From Actinomycetes bacterium (GTDB lineage: Bacteria > Actinomycetota > Acidimicrobiia > Spongiisociales > UBA5794), in the NCBI GenBank assembly GCA_024275815.1, contig JAJRYI010000334.1, positions 1 through 7,215 of the forward strand: a stretch of 7,215 nucleotides of DNA. Reading direction: 5' to 3'. A model generated the notes under the pieces. That model was not told where the DNA came from and ran no database searches. It saw nothing but the letters and a program-made list of their open reading frames with translations. Each line of letters opens with the position of its first letter. The first letter of the stretch is position 1. Shown here piece after piece: positions 1 to 6,652 of this stretch. The position numbers and the translations under genes were made by a program.

Positions 1-189
1 TACGAGATCCAGATGTCGCAGATGAATCGTCACCTCTCGGGTGAGGTCGTCTCGATGTTCGTTGCGACGAAGCCGGAGTACGGTTACCTCTCATCATCAC
101 TCGTCAAGGAAGTGGCGCGACTCGGCGGGTCTGTCGATGCACTCGTGCCCGACCCCGTCGCCAAAGCGTTGAAGGAGCGTCTCGAATGA
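1..189 (+). CDS. coaD: Phosphopantetheine adenylyltransferase, 3' end (5' cut by window)
   Basis: The last 62 codons of PPAT, ending at TGA 187-189. The enzyme transfers AMP from ATP to 4'-phosphopantetheine, the penultimate step of coenzyme A synthesis in the cytoplasm. The visible part starts with YEIQMSQMNRHLSG, the helix typical of the middle of PPAT, followed by VVSMFVATKPEYGYLSSS and the run SSSLVKEVARLGG. That last stretch is the family's conserved nucleotide-binding SSS-x-(V/I)-(K/R)-E segment. The tail (VDALVPDPVAKALKERLE) matches the usual C-terminus, so the 3' end is intact. Full PPATs are about 160 residues, so roughly 100 residues lie left of the window. The stop overlaps the next start as ATGA (186-189), which suggests translational coupling. 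The family assignment is secure; the rest of the gene is not visible. Confidence 0.95.
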   Translation, partial: YEIQMSQMNRHLSGEVVSMFVATKPEYGYLSSSLVKEVARLGGSVDALVPDPVAKALKERLE

Positions 190-707
190 TCGATCACCCT
201 GAAGAGGCACGGCCGGCACCCCTGGTTCCCGGTCGGATCGCCGATCTCCTCGAGGATCTCATCTCTGAGATCGAAGCTGCCAGAGCGGTGCCGTTGTCTA
301 ACAACGTCATGATCAACCAAGAGGATCTCCTCGATCGCCTTCACCAGGCGTCTGAGGAACTCCCCGAGGAGCTACGCGCGGCGCGATGGATGGTTCGCGA
401 ACGCGAGTCGTACATAGCCCGTACCAACGAGAAGGCACGCGAGCTGATCGCCAGCGCGAAAGCAGAGTCTGAACGTCTCGTGTCGGAGAACTACATCGTG
501 CAGGAAGCGGTGGAGGAAGCGAACACCCTCGTGCGTAACGCAGAGAGTGAAGCGCGACGTATCCGCCTCGAGGCAGAGGACTACGCAGAACGTCACCTCG
601 GTGAAGCTGAGACCGTGCTCGGCGAGCTCTACCGTTACGTCACTGAGGCGAGAGCGGAACTCCACAAGGCGCTCCCGCCGTCACCCGAGCCTCCGATCTC
701 GGGCTAG
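186..707 (+). CDS. sepIVA: DivIVA-family coiled-coil protein, SepIVA-like
   Basis: A 173-residue soluble, highly charged protein. Residues about 15-35 (GRIADLLEDLISEIEAARAV) look like the N-terminal DivIVA-like segment. From about residue 45 to 160 it is almost continuous amphipathic helix rich in Glu, Ala and Arg, with the alanine/glutamate pattern also seen in F0F1 subunit b. The last dozen residues are a proline-rich tail (PPSPEPP). There is no signal peptide or membrane segment. In mycobacteria the gene beside the DUF177/rnc cluster in a similar neighbourhood encodes SepIVA, a DivIVA-domain protein of septum and envelope growth, so position and fold suggest an orthologue; the function is inferred. 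The ATG at 186 is supported by the ATGA overlap with coaD and by the ribosome binding site AAGGAG at 172-177, eight bases upstream. It is shorter than mycobacterial SepIVA. It could equally be called a generic DivIVA-domain or ATP-synthase-b-like protein. Confidence 0.8.
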   Translation: MIDHPEEARPAPLVPGRIADLLEDLISEIEAARAVPLSNNVMINQEDLLDRLHQASEELPEELRAARWMVRERESYIARTNEKARELIASAKAESERLVSENYIVQEAVEEANTLVRNAESEARRIRLEAEDYAERHLGEAETVLGELYRYVTEARAELHKALPPSPEPPISG

Positions 708-737
708 CGAGGATCGCGTCTCCCGGACCGCTTCGGG

Positions 738-749
738 TACGCTCGCACC
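738..749 (+). promoter_or_regulatory. Candidate leaderless promoter for the DUF177 gene
   Basis: In the 42-base gap after sepIVA, TACGCT at 738-743 fits the actinobacterial -10 consensus TANNNT. It is followed by six bases (744-749) and then the ATG at 750, so transcription would begin at or next to the start codon. No Shine-Dalgarno sequence precedes this ATG, which is consistent with a leaderless message. There is no convincing -35 hexamer at the expected position. Leaderless genes are common in Actinobacteria; that this is one is inference from spacing. Confidence 0.45.
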
Positions 750-1256
750 ATGGCGAAAACCCCCTTCCTGCTCAACGTGGCCGATCTCGTCGGTCGAGAT
801 GCGTCCCCGCGCCCGGTGGTCGTCACTGCATCTGTCGATTGGGGGATCGAGATGAGCGGGGTCGACCCGGACGTCGAGATCGTTGCCGATCTCGTCCTTC
901 ACCCTGTCTCTGGAGGGGTGGCCGTGACGGGGGCGGTGACGTATACGACGCTCGATACCTGTTTCCGATGTCTCGACGAGTTCCGTACCGAACGACGCGC
1001 GAGCATCGGTGCGCTGTTCGACACGAGTGACGACGACGATGAGAGCTACCCGCTCGTCGGCCATGAGATCGACGTCGAGCAGCTCCTGCGTGACGAGGTT
1101 CTCCTTGGACTCCCGGTCGTTCAAGAGTGCGGGAAGAGCAGTTGCGCAGTTGTGAGGAGTGTGCAAGTAGACTTGGATCCAGTCACGGCGGATGATGAGG
1201 GCGAATCGCGCTCGCCCTTCGCCGTCCTCAAGGACTTCCTCGAGTCCGAGGATTGA
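750..1256 (+). CDS. DUF177 / YceD family protein (metal-binding, rRNA-linked)
   Basis: A 168-residue cytoplasmic protein of the DUF177 (YceD) family, recognised from its position directly before rpmF and from its motifs. Residues 5-13 (PFLLNVADL) are the usual N-terminal strand. The core carries the conserved CFRCLDEF, with C71 and C74 as a CxxC pair. An acidic loop (DTSDDDDE, about 91-98) is followed by the family's EIDVEQLLRDEVLLGLP helix (about 106-122). A second cysteine cluster follows (C127 and C132), the expected other half of a metal site. Bacterial DUF177 proteins have been linked to 23S rRNA accumulation and are almost always next to L32; the exact biochemistry is uncertain. The second cysteine cluster is degenerate compared with the common C-x3-D-C-x-G-L-C form, since the last cysteine is missing. 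The ATG at 750 is chosen because it begins the conserved N-terminus and sits just after a likely -10 element. The stop lies 18 bases before rpmF. Confidence 0.88.
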   Translation: MAKTPFLLNVADLVGRDASPRPVVVTASVDWGIEMSGVDPDVEIVADLVLHPVSGGVAVTGAVTYTTLDTCFRCLDEFRTERRASIGALFDTSDDDDESYPLVGHEIDVEQLLRDEVLLGLPVVQECGKSSCAVVRSVQVDLDPVTADDEGESRSPFAVLKDFLESED

Positions 1257-1274
1257 ATAGAAGAGGTTTTCACC

Positions 1275-1451
1275 ATGGCAGTGCCGAAGAAGAAGATGTC
1301 GCGGTCCCGGACCCGACGCCGGAAGGCCCAGTGGAAGGTCGCGAGACCGACCATCGCTCGTTGCTCGACGTGCAACGCCCCGCATGCACCGCATCGCGCA
1401 TGCTCGAACTGCGGTAACTACAACGGGCGCGAAGTCATCGAAGCGTCGTAG
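1275..1451 (+). CDS. rpmF: 50S ribosomal protein L32 (zinc-ribbon form)
   Basis: A 58-residue protein beginning MAVPKKKMSRSRTRRRKAQW, the signature N-terminus of bacterial L32, a small basic protein of the large ribosomal subunit. It carries two CxxC pairs (C30/C33 and C43/C46, nine residues apart) that form the zinc ribbon, so this is the zinc-binding C+ type rather than the cysteine-free paralogue found in some Actinobacteria. Length is normal (about 56-60). The ATG is set by the conserved MAVPKKK start and by the ribosome binding site GAGG at 1263-1266, eight bases upstream. It lies 18 bases after the DUF177 stop and five bases before plsX, in the very common DUF177-rpmF-plsX arrangement. 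It ends at TAG. Confidence 0.97.
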   Translation: MAVPKKKMSRSRTRRRKAQWKVARPTIARCSTCNAPHAPHRACSNCGNYNGREVIEAS

Positions 1452-1456
1452 AGAAC

Positions 1457-2434
1457 ATGACCCTGATCGCCGTAGATGCCATGGGGGGCGACACGGCTCC
1501 CCGTGAGATCGTCGAGGGTGCCATCCTGGCGGCCGACAGCGGTATCGACATCGTGCTCGTCGGAGACGAGGGGCAGATCACGCCTCTCCTCGAAGGCAGA
1601 GACCTCTCCATCGTGGTCCACCACGCAGGTCAGATCATCGACATGGACGACGATCCGACTCACGCGATCCGCGACAAGAAGGACGCATCGATCGTCGTCG
1701 CAGCCAGGATGGTTGCCGACGGCGACGCCGATGCCCTCGTGTCGGCAGGATCGACCGGAGCAGCGATGGCCTGCGCGGCGTTCATCATCGGCCGTCTCAA
1801 AGGTGTTGCGCGTCCCGCGATAGGGTCGATCTTCCCGACCGGTCACGTCATCATGGACGTTGGCGCCAACCTCGAGTGCAGGCCAGAACACCTCCTGCAG
1901 TTCGCCGTCATGGGGTCCGCGCTTTCACAGGTGTACCGAAACGTCGAGAACCCCCGCGTGGGTCTCCTCAACATCGGTGAAGAACGCTCGAAGGGTCGAA
2001 CGCTCGAGAAAGAGTCCTACGAGCTCCTTTCAGCGAGTAAGGCGATCGACTTCATCGGGAACGTGGAAGGCAGAGACCTCGCAGCCAACACCGCCGACGT
2101 GATCGTCACGGACGGCTTCACCGGGAACGTCTTCCTCAAGACGAGCGAGGGTGCAGGCAAGGTGATCCAGTCGATGGTATTCGAGATGCTCGCCAAGCCC
2201 GAGTACCAGTCGGCCGTTGCCGAGCTCATGCCGGTGTTCATGGAGCTGCGAGAGCGACTGTCGTCTGAGACGATCGGCGGGGCTCACCTCGTTGGGACCA
2301 AGGGTGTCGTGGTGATCGCCCACGGTAGCTCCACACGGGTCGCGATCGGCAACGCCATCGAGATAGCCGCCGCAGGCGTCGACCAGGGGCTCGTCGACGT
2401 GATCTCTGCCGGGATCACTGCCGCGACTCGCTGA
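1457..2434 (+). CDS. plsX: Phosphate acyltransferase PlsX
   Basis: A 325-residue peripheral membrane enzyme that converts acyl-ACP and phosphate into acyl-phosphate, the acyl donor for PlsY in phospholipid synthesis. It has the full set of family motifs in order: IAVDAMGGDTAPREIVEGA at the N-terminus, S96-AGSTGA-102 (the S-A-G-N/S-T-G-A motif), the block from about residue 117 (VARPAIGSIFPT), VIMDVGANLECRPEHLLQFA, VGLLNIGEERSKG, FIGNVEGRDL, VIVTDGFTGNVFLK and VVVIAHGSS near the C-terminus. Length is close to the usual 330-345. The ATG at 1457 is five bases after the rpmF stop; the ribosome binding site is weak, so coupling to rpmF translation is likely. The next gene begins two bases after its stop. 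No acpP lies between plsX and rnc, unlike the plsX-fabD-fabG-acpP cluster of many bacteria, so acyl carrier protein must be encoded elsewhere. Confidence 0.96.
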   Translation: MTLIAVDAMGGDTAPREIVEGAILAADSGIDIVLVGDEGQITPLLEGRDLSIVVHHAGQIIDMDDDPTHAIRDKKDASIVVAARMVADGDADALVSAGSTGAAMACAAFIIGRLKGVARPAIGSIFPTGHVIMDVGANLECRPEHLLQFAVMGSALSQVYRNVENPRVGLLNIGEERSKGRTLEKESYELLSASKAIDFIGNVEGRDLAANTADVIVTDGFTGNVFLKTSEGAGKVIQSMVFEMLAKPEYQSAVAELMPVFMELRERLSSETIGGAHLVGTKGVVVIAHGSSTRVAIGNAIEIAAAGVDQGLVDVISAGITAATR

Positions 2435-2436
2435 CC

Positions 2437-3126
2437 ATGTCGTCGTGCGACCCATCCATTTCCGACCTCGAACAGCGACTGGCGTATCGATTCGAGCGAC
2501 CGTCCCTGATATGTGAGGCCGTCACACACTCCTCCTATGCGGCTGAGAACGCCGATGCGGTCTCCTATGAGCGTCTCGAGTTCCTCGGTGATGCCGTCCT
2601 CGAGTTGGTTGCCACCTGCATCATCTACGAGATCATGCCCGATGCGCCCGAAGGCGAGATGACCAAGATGCGCGCTTCGGTCGTCGACGAGACGTCCCTT
2701 GCAGACGTGGCGGTGGAACTCGGTGTTCCATCGTTCATCAGATTGGGTAGGGGCGAAGAGCAATCCGGTGGCCGTCACAAACGATCGATACAGTCCGACG
2801 TCGTCGAGGCACTGCTCGGAGCGGTGTTTCTCGACGGTGGGTGGCAGGAGGCAGAGCGCGTCGTGCGCACGGTGTGGGGCCCGATGATCGACGCGAGGAA
2901 CAGTTCGACCGACGTCATGGACGCGCGATCCCGCCTCCAGGAACTCCTCGCGGGGGAGGGGCGCGTGGTGCGTTTCGCCTACGACCGGTCGGGGCCGGAC
3001 CACGCAGTCGAGTTCACCGCCACAGCGTTGGTGGACGGCGAGGTCGTTGCCGTGGGTACCGGTGGCTCGAAGAAGTCCGCGGCGATCGACGCGGCGAGGG
3101 CAGCACTCGAATCACAGGCGTTCTGA
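2437..3126 (+). CDS. rnc: Ribonuclease III
   Basis: A 229-residue double-strand-specific endoribonuclease that processes rRNA precursors and structured mRNAs. The N-terminal catalytic domain (about 8-150) contains the family signature E45-RLEFLGDAVL. All six acidic residues expected at the active site and dimer cleft are present: E45, E48, D52, E71 (PEGEM), D120 and E123 (SDVVEALLGAVFLDGG), with spacing matching the Escherichia coli enzyme. The C-terminal double-stranded RNA-binding domain (about 161-227) shows SRLQELLAGEG, the central strands and the closing G-S-K-K-S-A-A loop and helix (K212, K213). The enzyme therefore looks complete and active. The ATG at 2437 is two bases after the plsX stop, with no strong ribosome binding site, suggesting coupled translation. 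In mycobacteria rnc is followed by mutM/fpg; here it is followed directly by smc. Confidence 0.96.
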   Translation: MSSCDPSISDLEQRLAYRFERPSLICEAVTHSSYAAENADAVSYERLEFLGDAVLELVATCIIYEIMPDAPEGEMTKMRASVVDETSLADVAVELGVPSFIRLGRGEEQSGGRHKRSIQSDVVEALLGAVFLDGGWQEAERVVRTVWGPMIDARNSSTDVMDARSRLQELLAGEGRVVRFAYDRSGPDHAVEFTATALVDGEVVAVGTGGSKKSAAIDAARAALESQAF

Positions 3127-3142
3127 GCACTGCGAGGAAAAG

Positions 3143-3173
3143 GGTTACAACCGTGTAATTCACTCTGGTAACC
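3143..3173. repeat. Nested inverted repeats in the rnc-smc gap (possible operator)
   Basis: Two inverted repeats overlap the candidate smc promoter. The inner one is TTACA (3145-3149), four bases, TGTAA (3154-3158), a perfect operator-like palindrome sitting on the -35 region. The outer one is GGTTAC (3143-3148) and GTAACC (3168-3173), separated by 19 bases, whose right arm overlaps the -10. There is no following run of T, so this is not a Rho-independent terminator for rnc. A regulator binding site is possible; the regulator is unknown. Confidence 0.4.
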
Positions 3174-3182
3174 TCTCTACTC
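3145..3182 (+). promoter_or_regulatory. Candidate leaderless promoter of smc
   Basis: The 56-base gap between rnc and smc contains TAACCT at 3169-3174, which fits TANNNT and is preceded by TG one base away (3166-3167), an extended -10. Eighteen bases upstream is TTACAA (3145-3150), only a weak -35. The distance from the -10 to the GTG at 3183 is eight bases, which places the transcription start on or within two bases of the start codon. No Shine-Dalgarno sequence is present before this GTG, so a leaderless smc message is the simplest reading. This would let smc and ftsY be transcribed separately from the rnc operon. Inferred from sequence only. Confidence 0.5.
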
Positions 3183-6100
3183 GTGAAACTCAAACACTTG
3201 ACACTTCGCGGCTTCAAGTCGTTCGCCGACCGTACCCGACTCGACTTCGCATCGGGTGTGAACGTCGTCGTTGGGCCGAACGGCTCCGGCAAGTCGAACA
3301 TCCTCGATGCGATCGCATGGGTCATGGGCACCCAGGCGACGCGATCGCTGCGCACGGAGAAGATGGAGGACCTCGTCTTTGCCGGAACCGCGACGCGTCC
3401 GCCGCTGCCGAGGGCAGAGGTATCGCTGACCTTTGCGAACGACGAGTCTCTCATGCCGCTCGATTTCGCAGAGATCACGATCACGAGACGGCTGTTCCGG
3501 GACGGAACGTCCGAGTACGAGCTCAACGGCGTTCCCTGCCGCCTCCTCGACATTCAGGAGCTTCTCTCCGACGGAGGTATCGGACGCCAGCAACACGTGC
3601 TCGTTGGCCAGGGCCAGGTCGGGGAGGTGCTCAACGCCAGCCCCCAGGATCATCGAGCGGTGATCGAGGAGGCAGCCGGTGTCACGAAGCATCGCAGCCG
3701 CCGGGATCGCTCCGTTCGTCGCCTCGAACGTACCGATCACGACATCGAACGCTTGAAGGACATCCTCGGCCAGCAACGCAAGGCGTTGCGCCCACTCACA
3801 CGTCAAGCCAACGCAGCCCTCCGGTACGACTCGGTCAAGTCGGAAGCTGTGTCCTTGAGGCTGTGGCTCGGCGGCGAACAGCTCCGAACGCTGCGCTCCC
3901 GCCTCGCTGAAGCCACGGCCGAACGAAAGTCCGCGGCCGAGACCCTGGCAGCCGCCGACGCCGAGCTTGCAGCTCTGCGTTCGGATCTCGATCGTCTGCG
4001 CACCGCCGCGGGAGCGGTCGGCGTCGAGTTGAGTCGTGACACCGCCGCCGCAGCGCGTCTCGAGACGGTACGAGAGCGGCTCTCATCGATCTCGCTCGTG
4101 GCGAGGGAACGATCCCAGGCCATCACCTCGCGGCTCGAAGGTGCCGGAGAACGCCGCGAGGATCTCGAACTCGAGGCAAGGGATCTCGAACAGGTGATCA
4201 GCGACGCTGTGGAACTCGAGGGTCGCACCAGCGAGAGTGTTGCCCAACGCGAGGCGGCCCTTCAGGCACTCGAGGACGAGGAGCGATCGCTCGCCGAGCA
4301 GATCCAACTCCCGACCGAAGGCGTCGTCGCGAACCTCCGAGGAGACCTGCGATCTCTCGAAACGGCTTCCGAGAGAGACGCCACAGAGAAGGAGCAGATC
4401 ATGCGGAGGCTCCGCGTGGTCGAGGACCGGATCGCCGATGAGCGTTCCGAGATCGAGCGGTTGAACCTCGAGATCCAACGGTCCGACATCGCCGTGACGT
4501 CCCTGTCCCAGACCTATGAGACCAAACGAGAACGTCGCAGGGCGGCTGAATCTGCATTCGAGACGGCGCGAGAAGCGCGCGACACCCTCGAACTCCAAGC
4601 AGCACGGGCCCAGGCGAGAGTCGATGCCCTCGAGTCGGCACTCGCAGGACTCGTGGATGAACGCGCGATCGAGATCGCAGACACCGCCGAGGGTGTAGTC
4701 GGTGCCGTGGTCGGCCTGCTCGACGTACCCGTCGAGTACGCCCCTGCAGTCGATGCCGCTCTCGGTGCGTGGCGATCGTCGTACGTGGCACGGGGCATGG
4801 ACCCGATGCGTTCGGCGATCGAGGCACTCAAGGCGGCAGGAACCGGAGGAGTGTCCTTCGTCGTGCCCCACGGCGGGGATGACGCGCCGGCGCGCGATGC
4901 TGCATCGCGATTCGGGGTCGAGCCGCTGATCGATCTCCTGGGTCCCGGCGCCGATCGAGAACTCGCCGGTGCGTTCCTCGGAGACGTCGTCCTCGTCGAG
5001 GGATGGAACACCGCCTGGCAGGTGGTCGAGAGCGTTCCCGGGCTTCGTGCCGTGACCCCGGAGGGTGACGTCGTGACCTCCACGGGGATGATCGTCGCAC
5101 AGCCCGACGGTGCCGGGCCTGCAGCTCTCGAGTCGTCACGTGTCGCCCTCGAGTCCGTCGAGCACGATCTTGCTCGGGCATCGAGTATCGCGACGGCAGC
5201 CGAGCACACGTTCGATGCCGCGTTCTTAGAGGAGCAGACTGCCCTCGAGGAGCTCGAAGCGATCGAAGCCAAGCTCGGCGGCCTCACGGAGGGCCTCGGT
5301 CTCGTCGATCGGGCGCTCACCGCGTCGGTCGAAGAGTCCGACCGGCTGATGATGCGGACCCAGGCGATCGCCGACGCCGTTCGCTCCAGAGACGAACGCA
5401 TAGCGGTACTTCGTGAGCGGGTCGCCGAGTTCGAGGGAGAAGAAGCGGTTCGCCAGGCCGCCTGGGATGCCCTGAACGTTCGGCGTGAGGAGATCGCTCT
5501 CAAACGCGACACCGCTCGCCAGGCGTTACAGAGTGCAACCGCGGAGCTTGCAGGACTCGTGGAACGTCGCAAGATGAGCGAACACCGTCTCACGGTGGTG
5601 CGCGGTGAGCTCAACCAACTTCGCCTCCTGCCCGACGACGACGGTGTCGTGGACGCTCTCTCACGCATCGAGTCGATCGCCACCGAGGCGATCAAACACG
5701 TGGCAGTCCACATCGAGGCACTGCGCGAACGACAGCGCCTTCTGAGAGAGCGCGTCGGAAGCGCGAATGCTGAGCTCGTCACCGCAGAGAACCGCCGTGA
5801 GGAACTCGAGGCGGCCGGCCGTGCCGCGACCGTGACGTTGAACGAGTTGGACATCGAACTCGCCGAGATACGGGTTCGTGACGAGGCTGCATGCGAGGCG
5901 TTGCGCAGAGACGCAGACGCGTCCGAGGATCTCGCGCTCGCGGCACCGATGCCAGAGATGGAAGAGGGCAGCGATCCCAACGCCAGGCTGGAGTCGTTGC
6001 TTGCGGACCTTCGTCGTATGGGACCCATCAATCCTCTCGCGGCTGTGGAGTACGAGGAGCTCGCAGCCCAGGTCGAGGAGCTCGAGAGCCAGCTCGGCGA

Positions 6101-6623
6101 CCTCGACGCTTCCCGTGCAGAGCTCAAGAAGGTGATCGCTGCTCTCGACGACCAGATGGTCGTCCTCTTCGAGGAAGCGTTCGCCGAGATCGCGGCGTTC
6201 TACGAGGAGAACTTCGCACTCGTCTTCCCCGGGGGAAAAGGTCGTCTCCGGCTGGACGAATCAGACGATCCACTTGCGACAGGCGTCCTCGTCGAAGCAC
6301 AGCCTGCAGGCAAGAAGGTCGGTCGACTCTCCCTCCTCAGCGGTGGTGAGCGATCACTGGCAGCCCTCGCATTCCTGTTCGCCGTGTTCCGTGCCCGACC
6401 GAGCCCGTTCTACGTGCTCGATGAGGTCGAGGCTGCCCTCGATGATGCGAACCTTCATCGGTTCCTGCGTCTCGTCGACACGCTGCGCACCGATACGCAG
6501 CTCGTGATCATCACCCATCAGCAGCAGACGATGGAGGCTGCAGACGTCCTGTACGGGGTGACGATGGAACCCGGAGAGTCGTCCAAGGTGATCTCGAAGC
6601 GCATGAGCAGCGTTACCGTTTAG
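3183..6623 (+). CDS. smc: Chromosome segregation ATPase SMC
   Basis: A 1146-residue structural-maintenance-of-chromosomes protein, which with ScpA/ScpB condenses and helps segregate the chromosome. The N-terminal ATPase half begins with the classic LTLRGFKSFADRT and has Walker A GPNGSGKS (31-38), an arginine-rich stretch GTQATRSLRTEKMEDLVF (about 49-66) and the Q-loop VGQGQVGEVL (Q143). A long coiled-coil arm runs from about 165 to 500. The hinge (about 500-640) begins near GVVGAVVGLL and ends near VTSTGMIVAQPDG. A second coiled coil runs to about 990. The C-terminal ATPase half has the ABC signature LSGGE (S1053), Walker B FYVLDE (D1080, catalytic E1081) and the switch histidine in IITHQ (H1112). 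All catalytic elements are intact and length is normal for bacterial SMC (about 1150-1190). The GTG at 3183 is chosen because the conserved N-terminus starts there; no ribosome binding site precedes it. It ends at TAG, 29 bases before ftsY, the usual actinobacterial neighbour. Confidence 0.97.
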   Translation: MKLKHLTLRGFKSFADRTRLDFASGVNVVVGPNGSGKSNILDAIAWVMGTQATRSLRTEKMEDLVFAGTATRPPLPRAEVSLTFANDESLMPLDFAEITITRRLFRDGTSEYELNGVPCRLLDIQELLSDGGIGRQQHVLVGQGQVGEVLNASPQDHRAVIEEAAGVTKHRSRRDRSVRRLERTDHDIERLKDILGQQRKALRPLTRQANAALRYDSVKSEAVSLRLWLGGEQLRTLRSRLAEATAERKSAAETLAAADAELAALRSDLDRLRTAAGAVGVELSRDTAAAARLETVRERLSSISLVARERSQAITSRLEGAGERREDLELEARDLEQVISDAVELEGRTSESVAQREAALQALEDEERSLAEQIQLPTEGVVANLRGDLRSLETASERDATEKEQIMRRLRVVEDRIADERSEIERLNLEIQRSDIAVTSLSQTYETKRERRRAAESAFETAREARDTLELQAARAQARVDALESALAGLVDERAIEIADTAEGVVGAVVGLLDVPVEYAPAVDAALGAWRSSYVARGMDPMRSAIEALKAAGTGGVSFVVPHGGDDAPARDAASRFGVEPLIDLLGPGADRELAGAFLGDVVLVEGWNTAWQVVESVPGLRAVTPEGDVVTSTGMIVAQPDGAGPAALESSRVALESVEHDLARASSIATAAEHTFDAAFLEEQTALEELEAIEAKLGGLTEGLGLVDRALTASVEESDRLMMRTQAIADAVRSRDERIAVLRERVAEFEGEEAVRQAAWDALNVRREEIALKRDTARQALQSATAELAGLVERRKMSEHRLTVVRGELNQLRLLPDDDGVVDALSRIESIATEAIKHVAVHIEALRERQRLLRERVGSANAELVTAENRREELEAAGRAATVTLNELDIELAEIRVRDEAACEALRRDADASEDLALAAPMPEMEEGSDPNARLESLLADLRRMGPINPLAAVEYEELAAQVEELESQLGDLDASRAELKKVIAALDDQMVVLFEEAFAEIAAFYEENFALVFPGGKGRLRLDESDDPLATGVLVEAQPAGKKVGRLSLLSGGERSLAALAFLFAVFRARPSPFYVLDEVEAALDDANLHRFLRLVDTLRTDTQLVIITHQQQTMEAADVLYGVTMEPGESSKVISKRMSSVTV

Positions 6624-6640
6624 GGCGAGCCTGGAAGCCT

Positions 6641-6647
6641 GAGAGGT
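6641..6647 (+). promoter_or_regulatory. Ribosome binding site of ftsY
   Basis: GAGAGGT at 6641-6647 lies five bases before the GTG at 6653 and supports that GTG as the ftsY start. This contrasts with smc, which lacks such a site. Confidence 0.6.
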
Positions 6648-6652
6648 AACCC

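Noticed and set aside
721..737. Short CCCG/CGGG hairpin between sepIVA and the DUF177 gene as a terminator
   Set aside because: The stem is only four base pairs with an eight-base loop and no T tract follows.
1592..2080. A 15-base direct repeat in plsX (1592-1606 and 2066-2080), both encoding EGRDL
   Set aside because: Both copies are in frame at different places in the enzyme and the second is a family motif; a coincidental codon match is the simplest explanation and there is no sign of duplication around them.
3127..3182. Rho-independent terminator after rnc
   Set aside because: The inverted repeats are A/T-containing with a long spacer and no run of T follows; a promoter or operator reading fits better.
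3047..3910. A long plus-strand frame spanning the end of rnc and the start of smc
   Set aside because: The product is Arg/Ser/Pro-rich without recognisable domains and overlaps two well-supported genes in another frame.
4514..6127. A 537-codon open frame on the minus strand inside smc
   Set aside because: It is antisense to the coiled-coil region of SMC; its product is a low-complexity Ser/Arg/Ala protein, as expected from reading GC-rich Glu/Leu/Ala codons backwards, and all SMC motifs confirm the plus strand.
705..6623. General reassignment of TAG to an amino acid, suggested by the ftsY stop
   Set aside because: TAG ends sepIVA (705-707), rpmF (1449-1451) and smc (6621-6623) at the expected lengths, so it acts as a normal stop here.
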